A DNA stretch of 41,045 nucleotides from Xanthoparmelia taractica (Eukaryota; Ascomycota; Lecanoromycetes; Lecanorales; Parmeliaceae). Shown here in pieces: positions 1 to 10,390 of the stretch. The number at the start of each line of letters is the position of its first letter. The stretch's first letter is position 1. Both the position numbers and the translations under genes were made by a program. The notes under the pieces were generated by a model. That model was not told the origin of the DNA. It did not search any database and saw only the letters and a list, made by a program, of their open reading frames with translations. The stretch covers positions 1 to 41,045 of the forward strand of contig JANQBS010000314.1 in assembly GCA_033085395.1 (NCBI GenBank), given 5' to 3'.

Positions 1-776
1 TTAAGCGTATCGTCCGGGTAACCCTTTAGGCGGGGCTTTATCCGATCTTGGCGTGGGAGTCTTGGCATGTCCAGGACCTATGGTGCAGACCTCCGTACTA
101 TTATACCTTAGCTATTACATTTAACTAAACTCACACATCAGTGTTATCAAGGGACTACAGTATTTCCAGGAATCTAAACGTACGGGCCAAGATATTAACG
201 AGCTACCCGCTATCTGTTAAGTAACTTAAGTTCAACGAAATAGGCCTTACGTGCTTGTTAACTTGTAAAGCGTTTGAGCCGTTGTTCAATCATCTTAACG
301 ATCACTAAATACGATCAGCGATCAGTGAGCACACAATAGGCTCAGACGCTATATAATGAATAGATTACCATGAAGTCCTAAGCCCAACGTCGAGTAAAAT
401 CAACAGCACATATCATAAAGGCAAAGTCCAATATCCAATGAAAGCAGACACAGGCCTTAAACATTACGTCTGAATGTTACTTATTCGAACTAATAAATCG
501 AGAGGGATAAATGACAATCTCGTACCTCTATCCTCTCCAACTACATCTCAAACCTCATATACTATCTTTATCGAGTTGAACTCGTTCTGTTTTATTTTTT
601 TAAAAGAAAGATTCATAATAATTTAAAAGTCCGAAGAAAAACAATTCCGAAGTAGGAAAGCACAAGCTTGGCAATTACATATTTGGTAATTAGAAGCACC
701 TTGCGCTCTCGATAAGTAGGATTTAAATGTAATGGAGAGCTTATCAATTGAACGTTGTTCCCAGCAAGGCTATTGA
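1..776. other. Intergenic left end, no gene seen
   Basis: I see no credible coding region, RNA gene or repeat here. The composition is moderately AT-rich. The last part would hold the 3' untranslated region of the minus-strand Rab4-like gene that ends at 777. Short open frames over 613-858 lie opposite that gene or its 3' flank and show no family resemblance. Confidence 0.5.
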
Positions 777-1945
777 TCAGCAGCAGCCTCCTCTTCTTCG
801 CCTTCCCGCTCCATCTAGTCTGAAGACAGCCTCCCATTCTCTCATACCACCGCCCCAAGCTCCAGTACCTGCTGTCGCTCTTCCCTGCTGTTTTCGTCTT
901 CTCCTCCCCAGGCCTCCCTCCTCCATCGTAGTCCCAACACTCCTAACACTTCCGCCATCCCCCCCTCCTCCACTATCCCCATACTGTATTCCACTCATTG
1001 GATCATCCGGATCAATTTCACCTAGCTCGATTTTTGTCAAGATCATGCCTGCGAGACGCGCAAAGACCTCGTCCACTCCATCGCCGGTAAATGCGCTTAC
1101 TTCGACAGAGACAGGTATTGCAGAGCGCGATGCCCATCGACAAGCCTCTTCGGCAGTGACTTCGCGCCCTTCAGTAGCGACGGTGGCAGTCAGTTGAGAG
1201 CTCAGTCCGTAGCCTATACGGGACTGACTTGAGCTAAGTCTGACTCCTACCCCAATAGGATCATCTGAAAATGTAGATTGTCTACAAGACACACTGTTGC
1301 CCGGCGCAGACACGCTGGATAAAGAATCAGAGGCTAGATCTAATTTGTTGCCAGCTAGAAGAAGCGTGAGGTTTGGGGAAGCCAGAGCTCGGGCATCATT
1401 GAGAAAAGTCGGAAGCGCATTAAACGAAGCATGAGATGCGAGGTCATAGACCAGGATTGCACCCGCTGCACCGCGATAATACGATCTTGATACCGACCGG
1501 AATCTCTCAGTCCCAGCTGTGTCCCACAACTGCAACTTGATTCTTTTCCGCCGAGCGCCAGTACCAACTTTGATGACTTTGGAGGAAAACTCCACGCCAA
1601 TCGTCTGACTGGATAGTACTCGCCCTATGAATTATCAGCCTCTAGAAAGACACACGTGTAGAAGAAGTTTTACAGACATTCATTCTTGACGATTCTGTGT
1701 AGGATGCAGGACCTGGAGCGGGATAAGCTCTAGAGTTTGCTGAGAAGATCAGATCATGAACGAACTTGCCGCTGCCGCTTGGTCCTAGAAGGATAACCTT
1801 TGCAAGATAATCATACATGCTCCCAAGTTCCTGATAGCCAGCGCCTGTGGTAAGCAGAGTTGTCGAGTAACAGCGTAGCAAAACTTACCTGGTCATTGAC
1901 CGATGAATTGCTCGAGACATTAGATCCACGTCGTTGACGCGCCAT
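777..1945 (-). CDS. Rab4-like small GTPase (4 exons)
   Basis: This is a Rab-family GTPase, most like fungal Rab4/Ypt4; the family acts in early-endosome recycling. My model has exons 1889-1945, 1766-1830, 1678-1712 and 777-1624, with introns of 58, 53 and 53 nt, giving 334 residues. All junction phases agree, and the joins rebuild the P-loop GPSGSGKS (about residues 35-42), NEWRVLSSQTIGVEF (switch I), WDTAGTERF (switch II), GNKLDLA and the SAF motif. The C-terminus ends in a Gly/Arg-rich stretch and GGCC, a double-cysteine geranylgeranylation signal. A Ser-rich insert of about 50 residues after NKLD makes it longer than a minimal Rab of about 200 residues. The start is MARQRRG at 1945; an internal Met in exon 2 (1816) is a possible alternative. 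It is divergent to the ATP synthase subunit g gene. The Rab4 subfamily assignment is from memory of fungal homologues. Confidence 0.85.
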
Positions 1946-2267
1946 GTTTGCGTGTTTTTTTGCGTATGTGATAGAACCTGGCAGGACCAGGTGGCTTTCG
2001 TGAAGCCTCACATCTCAATGCAAATGAGTGTCTATGATTAACGAACGCGTAGATACTTCGTCTCAAGTTACCTCACCAGCGCCAAGGAATGATTAGTAAG
2101 GCATTAGATGAATTCAACCAATCAATCAAAGTAGCGAAGGTTTGTTTCGTGCCTAGCTGCTTTCAGAGCTCAATCCTTTGAAAATCATCCTCCTATTGGT
2201 CTTGCTCCTCTATAAACGCCCATTGAGCTGAAGTCCGCTAACGTCTGACCAAGCAAGTCGACTCTTA
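1946..2267. promoter_or_regulatory. Shared divergent promoter with CCAAT and TATA boxes
   Basis: This 322-bp gap lies between the starts of the minus-strand Rab4-like gene and the plus-strand ATP synthase subunit g gene. It contains ATTGG (reverse CCAAT box) at 2195-2199 and a TATA-like CTATAAA at 2210-2216, both placed to serve the plus-strand gene. CCAAT boxes bind the HAP complex, a known regulator of fungal respiratory genes. Use of this site here is inference. Confidence 0.45.
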
Positions 2268-3241
2268 ATGCCTAGCCACCTCTCATCTATGTCGACAGCT
2301 GTGCCTTCTCGGATCATGCTTCGGCACACCCGAATCATTGCACGCCAAACCACGAGACGACATGCCTCAACCACAGAAGCGGTCAAAGACACGGCCGCAG
2401 ACACCGCTGCAAAATCCAAAGAAACAGCTTCAAATGCAACCTCGAAAGCTTCACAAGGCCTTTCAAGAGTGACATCATCCGCCGGACCAGCCGTGAGCGG
2501 TGCAGCGCAAAGGCTTAGCAAAGCTATCGGTAATATTGGTGGACGGACAGGGAGGATGATATCTTTCGTGCAGTGTGAGCTTAACCCTGTTTTTAACTCG
2601 CAATGCCATTCTGCGAATCAATTGAGGCGCCCAAAGCTTTGCTCACGCAATAATGGATAATTAATGCTGTGGACTACGGGTCAATCCATTCCTTTCCCTT
2701 CTATATATCGACACCCCTTAAGCTTTATATCATGCCTTCGACATGTGCACCGGAGAAGGTTGCTGACTTGTGAAACCAGCAATGGTACCTCCTGCAGTCT
2801 ATTACTCCAAAGTCGGCTTTGAGCTCTCAAAGCTAGTCTTCAAGGGACAGAAGATGAGCCCACCGTGAGTCTAATGCCCACTTGTCTTTCTTCTCCTTCT
2901 CCTTCAAGACCTCGTCAGATTGCTGGTTTCGGGATATTTAGTTGACTGCTTGGTTCAACATCAGAGATCTCGCAGCGTTTCAGAAGTACACTCAGCCCAT
3001 CATTAACGCCATCCGAAATCCTACCGGCCTACTGAATCACACAACCGACACCGCTAGCACTATGTCTAAAGACAGTCTTTTAAGCCGAGTCAGGAATCTT
3101 GACAGGCAACAATTGGTCTCGGCGGGAGTGGTCGGGGCCGAGGTACTAGGCTTTTTCACTGTGGGTGAAATGATCGGTAGAATGAAGCTGGTCGGCTATA
3201 GAGGAGACACTGAGCACCACGAGACCGCGACATCACAGTAG
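2268..3241 (+). CDS. ATP20: Mitochondrial F1Fo-ATP synthase subunit g (3 exons)
   Basis: This is subunit g of mitochondrial ATP synthase, a small inner-membrane protein needed for dimerisation of the enzyme and cristae shape. Exons are 2268-2574, 2780-2864 and 2965-3241, with GT-AG introns of 205 and 100 nt and all phases consistent; the product is about 222 residues. The N-terminus is rich in Arg, Ser and Thr and lacks acidic residues, as in a mitochondrial presequence. It is followed by an Ala/Ser/Thr-rich stretch and then the conserved block around VYYSKVGFELSKLVFKGQKM, FQKYTQPIINAIRNP and the C-terminal glycine-containing membrane helix GVVGAEVLGFFTVGEMIGR. In-frame Met codons at 2289 and 2316 are alternative starts; the one at 2316 has A at -3. 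Confidence 0.88.
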
Positions 3242-3484
3242 TTGGGATATTGTTCGCCACCAATCGTAGAACGCTGCAGTCGCAAGAGGTGGTTCTGCTG
3301 AGAAGGATCGTGGAGACGCTGGAAAATGTCTAGTCTTCGCGGTCCAAAGGTCTTGTATCTTTGCATGTGTACATACCATGTCGCTATAGATTCGTTATTG
3401 TGTACAACAGACCATAAGCAAAAGGTCTTTGCGGAATAGCCATGAGAGTCTGTGGAATTCGGGACGCGGGAGCATCTTCGTAGT

Positions 3485-3497
3485 ACCCTAACCCTAA
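3485..3497. promoter_or_regulatory. Telobox-like motif upstream of ROK1
   Basis: The sequence ACCCTAACCCTAA, two telomere-type units, lies 114 bp upstream of the ROK1 start codon. The core AACCCTAA matches the binding site of Tbf1-type factors, which control ribosomal-protein and snoRNA genes in yeasts. Its placement before a ribosome-biogenesis gene is suggestive; function is inferred. Confidence 0.4.
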
Positions 3498-3610
3498 GTA
3501 TATGAAGCGGACACTTAACAAAGTGCATCTCTACGCACATATTATTAATTGTGAATCCGTGAGGCAGTCGTAATATTGCAGACATCGTGCGCTTGTGAAA
3601 AGCCTAAACG

Positions 3611-5764
3611 ATGGATGCGTTCAAGTTGCTGACAAGATCCTCCAACATACAGAAATCTGCTCCATCTCCTCAAAAGTCTTCCAGCCACCATATCCCGTCA
3701 AATGGATTCTTAGGCCATCACAAACATTATAATGAGAGTGGGGATACCTTCTTCGGCAATGAGCAGGCCAAGAGTAGAGGCACAAAGCGGAATAGGAGCA
3801 TAGTTGAGGAAAAGTACGACGATGGCATGAACAATGGAAATGGCATTCTGATCAGGAATTCGGATGTTCAGAGTGATCCACGTACAATTTCTGTCACCCC
3901 CAACCTGGATCAGGCAGAATCTTGGCGAACGTTGAAGAAGCACAAGCTCAAAGTTACCATTCTGGGTAGCGCATCTGACCTTCAAGATAGCCACCTTGAA
4001 AAACGAACAAGGGCACATTCAGCGATAGTAGGGAAGAAAGCACGTTCTCAGATATCGCCACAGCCTTTGGCCTCGTTCAGACAACTACGGAGCAAGTACG
4101 GCATTTCGAGAAGACTTGCAGAAAACCTAGACGCGCAAGGGTACAAGGAGCCTAGTGAAGTTCAAATGGGCAGTTTACCGCTCTTACTTGGAACAGATGA
4201 GGAACGTGGGCTGAATCCGCGACGGGACAAAGGGGGCGAGAGAGGATCAAGAGCTGATATTGATCTTCTCACGATTGCCCCAACTGGTAGCGGAAAGACA
4301 TTAAGTTTTATGATTCATGTGCTACATGGATTGCTCGAAATCCGGCAGGTTCGAAGGTACACCAAGGAAAACCCAAGGTTGGAACATAGGGTTCAGGCTT
4401 TGATTATTGCTCCCACTCATGAGCTTGCAGACCAGATTGTCAACGAGGGAAGAAAGCTTGCATCAGGTACAGGAATTACGATATCGGGGCTGAGGAAAGG
4501 CATGAGACTACATCCGGACCTTGTGGGGGTGAAAAATTATGACAACCTGCAGGGCGTGGACGACGATTCCTCCTCAGCACACACCACTGACTTTCTGGTA
4601 AAGACGAACATTGTGGTCAGCACCCCCTTGTTATTACTGCATGCCATCTCAGCGAAGCAACCTGGCTCCACTCCTCTCCCAGATGTTCGCTTTCTGATCC
4701 TTGACGAAGCTGATGTTCTCCTTGATCCACTTTTTCGAGAGCAGACGCTCGGTATTTGGTCCGCTTGCACCAATGCTGCTTTACGTACCTCTCTTTGGTC
4801 TGCCACTATATGTTCTTCCATTGAGTCACTAGTGCAGGCCTTTATTCTCGACCGGCGGGATATTTTGGGCTTGAGGTGCTCATCGATCTCCAAACACTAC
4901 ATCGTTCGCCTAGTTGTCGGACTGAAAGACTCCGCCATTCCTAACGTAGCCCACAGCATCATCTACGCCGCATCCGAACAAGGTAAGCTTCTTGCTCTGC
5001 GCCAACTTCTGCATCCTTCTGGAGCGCTAGCAGCCAACGCTCAATCCTTACAACCACCATTCTTGGTCTTTACGCAGACAATTCCAAGAGCCATCGCTCT
5101 CCATTCTGAGCTTCTCTACGACATTCCTCTCGAAGCAGGTGGCTCCTCACGTATAGCTGTTCTTCATTCTGATCTCTCAGATACCGCGCGTTCGAACATT
5201 ATGGCGCAGTTCCGTAAGGGAGAGATATGGATTCTCATAACCACGGACCTCTTGTCTCGTGGAGTAGATTTCAGAGGCCTCAATGGAGTCGTTAACTACG
5301 ACATCCCAAATACTGGGGCTTCTTACGTCCATCGCATTGGCAGGACAGGGAGGCAAGGCAGAGAAGGTGGGGTAGCAATTACCCTGTATACAAAGGAGGA
5401 TGTTCCTTACATGAAAAACGTGGCTAATGTGATCGCTGCAAGTGAGAGGGTGAAGGAGAAACACGTAGCTGATGACAAAGATGGAGAAGGGATCAAGAAG
5501 TGGCTATTAGACGCACTTCCCAATGTTAGTAAAAAGGCTAAAAGGGAAATGAGAAAAAAGGGCGTGGAAAGCAGAAGGGTGACTGCCGAGGCCGCAGGAG
5601 CAAGTGGCCCGAGGAAGATACGAATCAGCACGAAGAGCGGATATGATCGACGATTGGAGAATAAAAGGAAGGGAACGGTAGACGGAAGTCGAAAGCGGCT
5701 GGTACAAAAGGGAGAAGGAGGAGGTGTGTCAGATGGTGAGGAGTGGGGAGGTATTGAAGATTGA
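3611..5764 (+). CDS. ROK1: DEAD-box ATP-dependent RNA helicase ROK1 (DDX52 family)
   Basis: This single-exon gene encodes a 717-residue nucleolar-type DEAD-box helicase. ROK1 is required for 18S rRNA maturation in the small-subunit processome. Motifs seen in order are a Q-motif-like region (GYKEPSEVQ), motif I APTGSGKT (about 223), Ia PTHELADQI, motif II DEAD (365-368), motif III SAT (about 397), IV around VFTQT, V TTDLLSRGVDFRG and VI HRIGRTGRQG (about 574). The first 140 residues are poorly structured, and the C-terminal tail is rich in Lys, Arg and Gly, as expected of an rRNA-binding nucleolar protein. The opening MDAFKLLTRS fits the ROK1 N-terminus as I remember it, which supports the start. 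No introns are needed. The length agrees with other ROK1 proteins. Confidence 0.92.
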   Translation: MDAFKLLTRSSNIQKSAPSPQKSSSHHIPSNGFLGHHKHYNESGDTFFGNEQAKSRGTKRNRSIVEEKYDDGMNNGNGILIRNSDVQSDPRTISVTPNLDQAESWRTLKKHKLKVTILGSASDLQDSHLEKRTRAHSAIVGKKARSQISPQPLASFRQLRSKYGISRRLAENLDAQGYKEPSEVQMGSLPLLLGTDEERGLNPRRDKGGERGSRADIDLLTIAPTGSGKTLSFMIHVLHGLLEIRQVRRYTKENPRLEHRVQALIIAPTHELADQIVNEGRKLASGTGITISGLRKGMRLHPDLVGVKNYDNLQGVDDDSSSAHTTDFLVKTNIVVSTPLLLLHAISAKQPGSTPLPDVRFLILDEADVLLDPLFREQTLGIWSACTNAALRTSLWSATICSSIESLVQAFILDRRDILGLRCSSISKHYIVRLVVGLKDSAIPNVAHSIIYAASEQGKLLALRQLLHPSGALAANAQSLQPPFLVFTQTIPRAIALHSELLYDIPLEAGGSSRIAVLHSDLSDTARSNIMAQFRKGEIWILITTDLLSRGVDFRGLNGVVNYDIPNTGASYVHRIGRTGRQGREGGVAITLYTKEDVPYMKNVANVIAASERVKEKHVADDKDGEGIKKWLLDALPNVSKKAKREMRKKGVESRRVTAEAAGASGPRKIRISTKSGYDRRLENKRKGTVDGSRKRLVQKGEGGGVSDGEEWGGIED

Positions 5765-6469
5765 TGACTGGACACCCTACTCTATGGCATGATCTTGGCA
5801 GTGTCTGACAACCTTACACGCCTGACTCTTGAATACCCTCGAAGAATGACGGAAGCGAGGAGGTGCCCGGAACCTGATAGCCGTCCAATCTTCAGTACGA
5901 CTTCGGATTCACCTATTCATCATCTGCAACGGCCTTTCTCACTCGGTATTCCAGTCCTGAGGCACACTGTCGTTCTTTAGTGAAGAGATACACAACCTCA
6001 GTCGTTGACCTCATCGTACATACGAAGCTGGATGGGATCGGTTCGTGTAGTTGGAAAACTGATAAAGTTGACATTCCACCGAATGTCAAGATCGTTGGGT
6101 ACGAAGGAATTGAGCTATCCTGCATCAGAAGACTGCACAGAGTGCTGGACCGAAGATTCTCTGTCCTTATATCGAAAAGAACTCTATTCCTCGCATAGAG
6201 AAGGAATAAGCTACCTAGGATGATATTCATTCTAAACTTGGGCGACCCTGCCGTATACATGGCTATTCTTTGCGGTCTGGCGAGCACCATTGAATCTCCG
6301 TGAAGATTTTGCTAGCTCATCAGAAGGCTTTTTGCTCAGCTCATCCTAAGCGTCTTTCTCGGAGGCTTAAAGTAGACAATGTATACTTGCATTGCTTCCG
6401 GAAATTCTAAGGCCCTAATTTGGTCGTTACGACCAAGCTCCCCTTCGCCGCTATTCTCTAGAACGGGCC
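5765..6469. other. Intergenic, no gene recognised
   Basis: This stretch between ROK1 and the P450 relic has only short unsupported open frames. The part after about 6360 may include eroded N-terminal P450 sequence, but I could not align it. Confidence 0.4.
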
Positions 6470-7390
6470 CTTATCTCTCTGGCTCAAAGATCTTCCTGAA
6501 TGCCACTCCACTGACGCAGCACGCATATCGCCCAATGAGCTCGGCTTTTTTTCTATCATCTTGAAAAGACTCGTGTGACCATCGTCAGAGGCACCCCAGC
6601 TTTCCCAAGGACTCGTGGTTTATTTTTTGTCTATCCTTACTGTAAGTGGCGTTGACCACAGTCGCATGCGCCGCTTTCTCAGCCATACTTTCTCTATTAT
6701 GACCCCGAAGGAACAGGAAGCTTCAATTGAGCGCAAGCTGGAAACCTTCTTCAATGGTTTCAAGAAGCAGGTTGAAGGGCCGTCCAAAAGGAGAGGTCGA
6801 TCTAGCCGATCGATACTATTGGACCACATCCGATGTCATCGGAGACCTCGCTTTAAAAGAGTATCTCAGTTACTTGCGTGACACAAAATGGGTGGCAATG
6901 CTCCTATCTAATCTCCAACAAGTCGTCTTCCTCAAATTCACCTTGCACTTTTTTCATGTCCAACAAAACGCTACAAGCCAGGACTTGACTAAGGAAATAT
7001 GACCGCTGAAAGGGGGAGCGAAGGATGGAGACCTCGACTACAAAGCTTGACTTCCTTTCCTACAAATTGGCTTCCAACGACGAAACATTTGGCATGACAT
7101 TCGGAGAAATCCACAAGGATGCTGCAGTTTTCATCCTCTAGTAGCGAGATGACGGCGATTTTTATAGATGGCGCAACCTGCTTCTTGCTGCGCAATCGTG
7201 GCTGTTTGACAGGACTCGAAGAATGCATCCGATCCGCTTTCAGGACGAGAGACGATATCACTCTCGAGACAATGGAAGTGCGGAAGCCGGTGTAGCCGAA
7301 TCCTTCCGTATATAGCCTTCTGCTTTGAGCGGCACTCTACGTTGAGCCTTGTCCGAGGGTGAGACCATCAGCGGTTATCGGGTCCCGATG
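6470..7390 (+). pseudogene. Decayed cytochrome P450 monooxygenase
   Basis: Pieces of a fungal P450 lie in the correct order but in different frames and with stop codons. Near 6513-6560 there is ARISPNELGFF (compare the usual VRIxPNELSF). Near 6648-6775 there is VDHSRMRRFLSHTFS followed by the C-helix region. Near 6795-6860, one frame over, is VDLADRYYWTTSDVIGDLA. Near 7066-7139 there is ETFGMTFGEIHKDAAVFIL, which runs into a stop, and then an out-of-frame I-helix equivalent (SSEMTAIFIDGATCFLLRN) and DDITLETME. Near 7310-7375 is the ExxR-like and EGETISGYRVP segment, with stops. At about 7690-7725 a FVVGSRG string could be the remains of the heme loop, but the cysteine is absent. A protein with frameshifts, stops and no heme cysteine cannot be active. 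The family type is left open. Confidence 0.75.
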
Positions 7391-8011
7391 TAAGTAGCCT
7401 ATTCTCTGTTTCACTATGTTTTGACGGTGGAGCCGGGCTGAATATGAGTCACAACACAAGTAGCTGATCCGTGTTGTTTTCCTTCCGTTTGTGTGATGTG
7501 AGCTGTAGCATTCTAGTCCAAGAGAATGATAAACATGTCTTTCGACGTGCTAGCGTATTCGATCCAATTTGACTAGACTAGGTCAAATTGGCCCGGAAAG
7601 GAGGCATACCTCACTTAGGATAAGAGACCTCTTCCCGTCAAACGGGCGATTCAGAATGATGTACTCAGTCTGTAAGGATTCAAGCTGAAGTTTGGGCAAG
7701 CTTTCGTTGTAGGATCGCGCGGGCTACAAGCCATGAACGATTAAAGTAATATGTTTGACTCCGTCGGTAGACATGGTCTCGGACAACATAGCAGCGGCTT
7801 TTTCCATTTCATGGCGCATGCCCTATCCGCCTTGTTCTTCAGGCAATTCGTGGAAGACAGCCCGAGTCTGAGGCATTAAACAATCTCACTTCCGTGTCGA
7901 GAATGGGCATCAGCTCTGTTAGTTTGCAATCACGGTCTAAACTGCCCCAGAGAAGAGTAAAAGGCTGCTTCTTGGATGCCGCTCTAGTCAAGGTTGAGGA
8001 TTTGTGCCCCA
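7391..8011. other. Intergenic with possible P450 3' remnants
   Basis: No open gene is visible. The first half may hold the eroded C-terminal part of the upstream P450. The right edge is the 3' flank of the minus-strand amidase. Confidence 0.35.
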
Positions 8012-10061
8012 TCACTTGCCCATTCTTCCAATATCCTGCCTGTCCTTAACCAACTTCATCACATCAACCCAATTCTCCGGCTTTCCCATTCTGTCTTTTC
8101 CTTCTTCCCACGCCCACTGCTCTCCCACTCTTCCCCAATCCACCAAGGAATCTTCCGCACCCCATTCTGCTACGGCCATGAGCCCCACTGGTATCTTACC
8201 CTTCCCTTCTTTGGCATCCACTTTACCCACTGGGATCGAAATAGCTGGACACCCGGAGAAATTAGCCAGCCAGACATAAGTCATGGTCCTAATACTCATA
8301 TTCGCATCACTGACGCCATTTCTAAGGTCTGCCGCCCCACCAGATATATGCCATCCTGCATTGGGTGTTGTTGGAGTTACAATTAACAGACCGGGATGTT
8401 GTTCGAACAAGAAAGCGAGATGCTGCATCAGCAAATTGCGCATCTTCTGAGCAAGTAAGAAGTCTGAGGCGGGGGTCTGTTTCCCTACTGAGATTAGGAT
8501 TTTGTTGGCCGAGGTCAAGCCTGAGACACTGGGTACGCCTGCGCTTATTTCACTGAGGATCGTTACTGCCTGGGCGAGTTGACCTTCTGGAATATAGGGA
8601 ATCGTAATGTCTATAATTCTGTAACCAGACGATTCGTAGTGGGAAATGGCGGCATGACAGGCGTTCAGCACAGGAGGATCAGCGAGGTCGAACCAAGGTC
8701 TGTATATCCCAATAATCCTATCGTGCTTGGCAGGTTTTGGGACAGGAACCGGAAACAGTGACGATATGGAGTCTGAAGGATTGGGGATCGCCATGATACG
8801 GTAGGCATACTCAAGATCCGCCATACCGGAGGCCATAGGACCGAGGACACCGCATGACGGAGCAAGACTTGTGGTGGGGAACCCTGATACTCGATTATGA
8901 CTGGGTTTGAGACCATAAAGACCACAGTATGCGGATGGGTTACGAATGGAGCCGCCGCCGTCCGCACCTAAGGTTACAGGAAATAGCCCTGCTGCTACGG
9001 TATAGGCTGAGCCTCCGGATGAACCCCCAGTGTAGTAATGTGGGTTATGAGGGTTCAATGGCGTACCTTTCGCTGGATTATTGTTTGTGGTATCTATACC
9101 ATTAGTGAATGCGGTACACTTATCATGAGAGGAGGTAAGAATTATAAAGGTCTTATGCATACCGAGACCAAGTTCATGCATGTTGAGTTTCCCTATAATC
9201 ACCACCCCCGCTTCCTCCCACTTTTGCACACACCAGCTTGTAACAGCTCCTTTTGGACTCGTGAGATTCTTGCAAGAGCCTAGACATTTGGAGTAACCTT
9301 GGAGATCGACCTCATCTGAAAGCCTGATCAGCCATTACTCTCCAACCAGGAAGTAGAGACAACTAAAAGGACTATTCAGAAGTCAAAAGATCCGTAGCCA
9401 AAACGAAGGGAACAGTGCCCGCTGTCACCGCAGGAAGCGAAGCTCTTACCTTTTACGCCTACTGGTACGCCGTCAAACATGCCAAGCGCTTTGCCTGCTT
9501 TGTACCGCTTCGTGGACGCCTCAGCTGCAGCAATGACACGTTCCTTTTGAATTTCCAAGAATGCATCCTTGTGCTTAGGATGCTTGGAGATTAGATCGAG
9601 TAAGGCCTCAGCAACCGCTGTTGGGGTTATCTCGCCCGCTTCGTATGCGGAATGGTAATCTTTTATGCTGTAATGACGGTTTATGTTTGTCGAATTTGGA
9701 TTATACGATGAGTTGAGAGCCCTGACTGACGCCGAAATGTCGGCTTTAGACTGGTCTATCGGAACGACGGTTGGATCGCAACGCGAGTCGTAAGCATTAA
9801 GATCCACGTTACGCAGAGTACTGAAACCAGCATTTCCCCATAACAAACCGGAGAGAAGAGGGATATTTGCAACACTTTCAGAGAATCAGCAGGACGTCGT
9901 TACATAAAGTACTTGACGCACGCCGAACCTGCCACTGCAAGTGGAAGACCACGCAACACAGGATTCGTTCCTGGGGCGTTGGAAAATGGGGTCCTAGGAC
10001 CTTTTCTGGCCTCAGGATAACCATAATAGCCAGACTTAATATAGGCGTGTGGCTCTGCCAT
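8012..10061 (-). CDS. Amidase-signature family hydrolase (4 exons)
   Basis: This is an amidase-signature serine hydrolase that cleaves an amide bond; the substrate cannot be told from sequence. Exons are 9922-10061, 9450-9874, 9163-9315 and 8012-9093, with introns of 47, 134 and 69 nt and consistent phases, giving 599 residues. The joins rebuild conserved segments: GLLWGNAGFSTL, DGVPVGVKDEVDLQGY with catalytic Lys (about 188), YYTGGSSGGSAY with the cis-Ser (about 265) and GADGGGSIRNP with the nucleophilic Ser (about 288). The spacing matches the Ser-cisSer-Lys triad of the family. No signal peptide is evident. The start MAEPHAY at 10061 is preferred over an in-frame Met at 10091. Its left neighbour is the P450 relic and its right neighbour, divergently, is D-lactate dehydrogenase. 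Confidence 0.85.
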
Positions 10062-10390
10062 GGTTACGAAGAGAGATATAGGGTAAGTCAAAGATTGCTT
10101 GCTTCATCAGGACATAATAACATATGATCTGGGAGAATACAAAACAGCTGGCGGTATGGCACACTCCTTCTGTTTACATAAGGTGAAACCAGCCTCTATG
10201 CTGCACACACCGCATCGCCGGGCCAGTAGAAATTCTATGCTGTTGGTGGAAGCTGGAAGTACTTGAGAGCAGAACGGATATCGCCAAGCCCTCGAGCGGA
10301 AAGAGGCCCGCAGATGAACTTCGAAAGATGCGTCAACTATAGGTAGCATCCCCTTTCTCCTTTTCTCCCTTTTTCCCTTCATCTGCGACT

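Noticed and set aside
748..1197. 149-residue plus-strand open frame
   Set aside because: It is the antisense shadow of the Rab4-like last exon; the Pro-rich appearance is the complement of Gly codons.
5407..5775. Ser/Leu-rich minus-strand frame
   Set aside because: Shadow of the Lys/Arg/Glu-rich C-terminus of ROK1.
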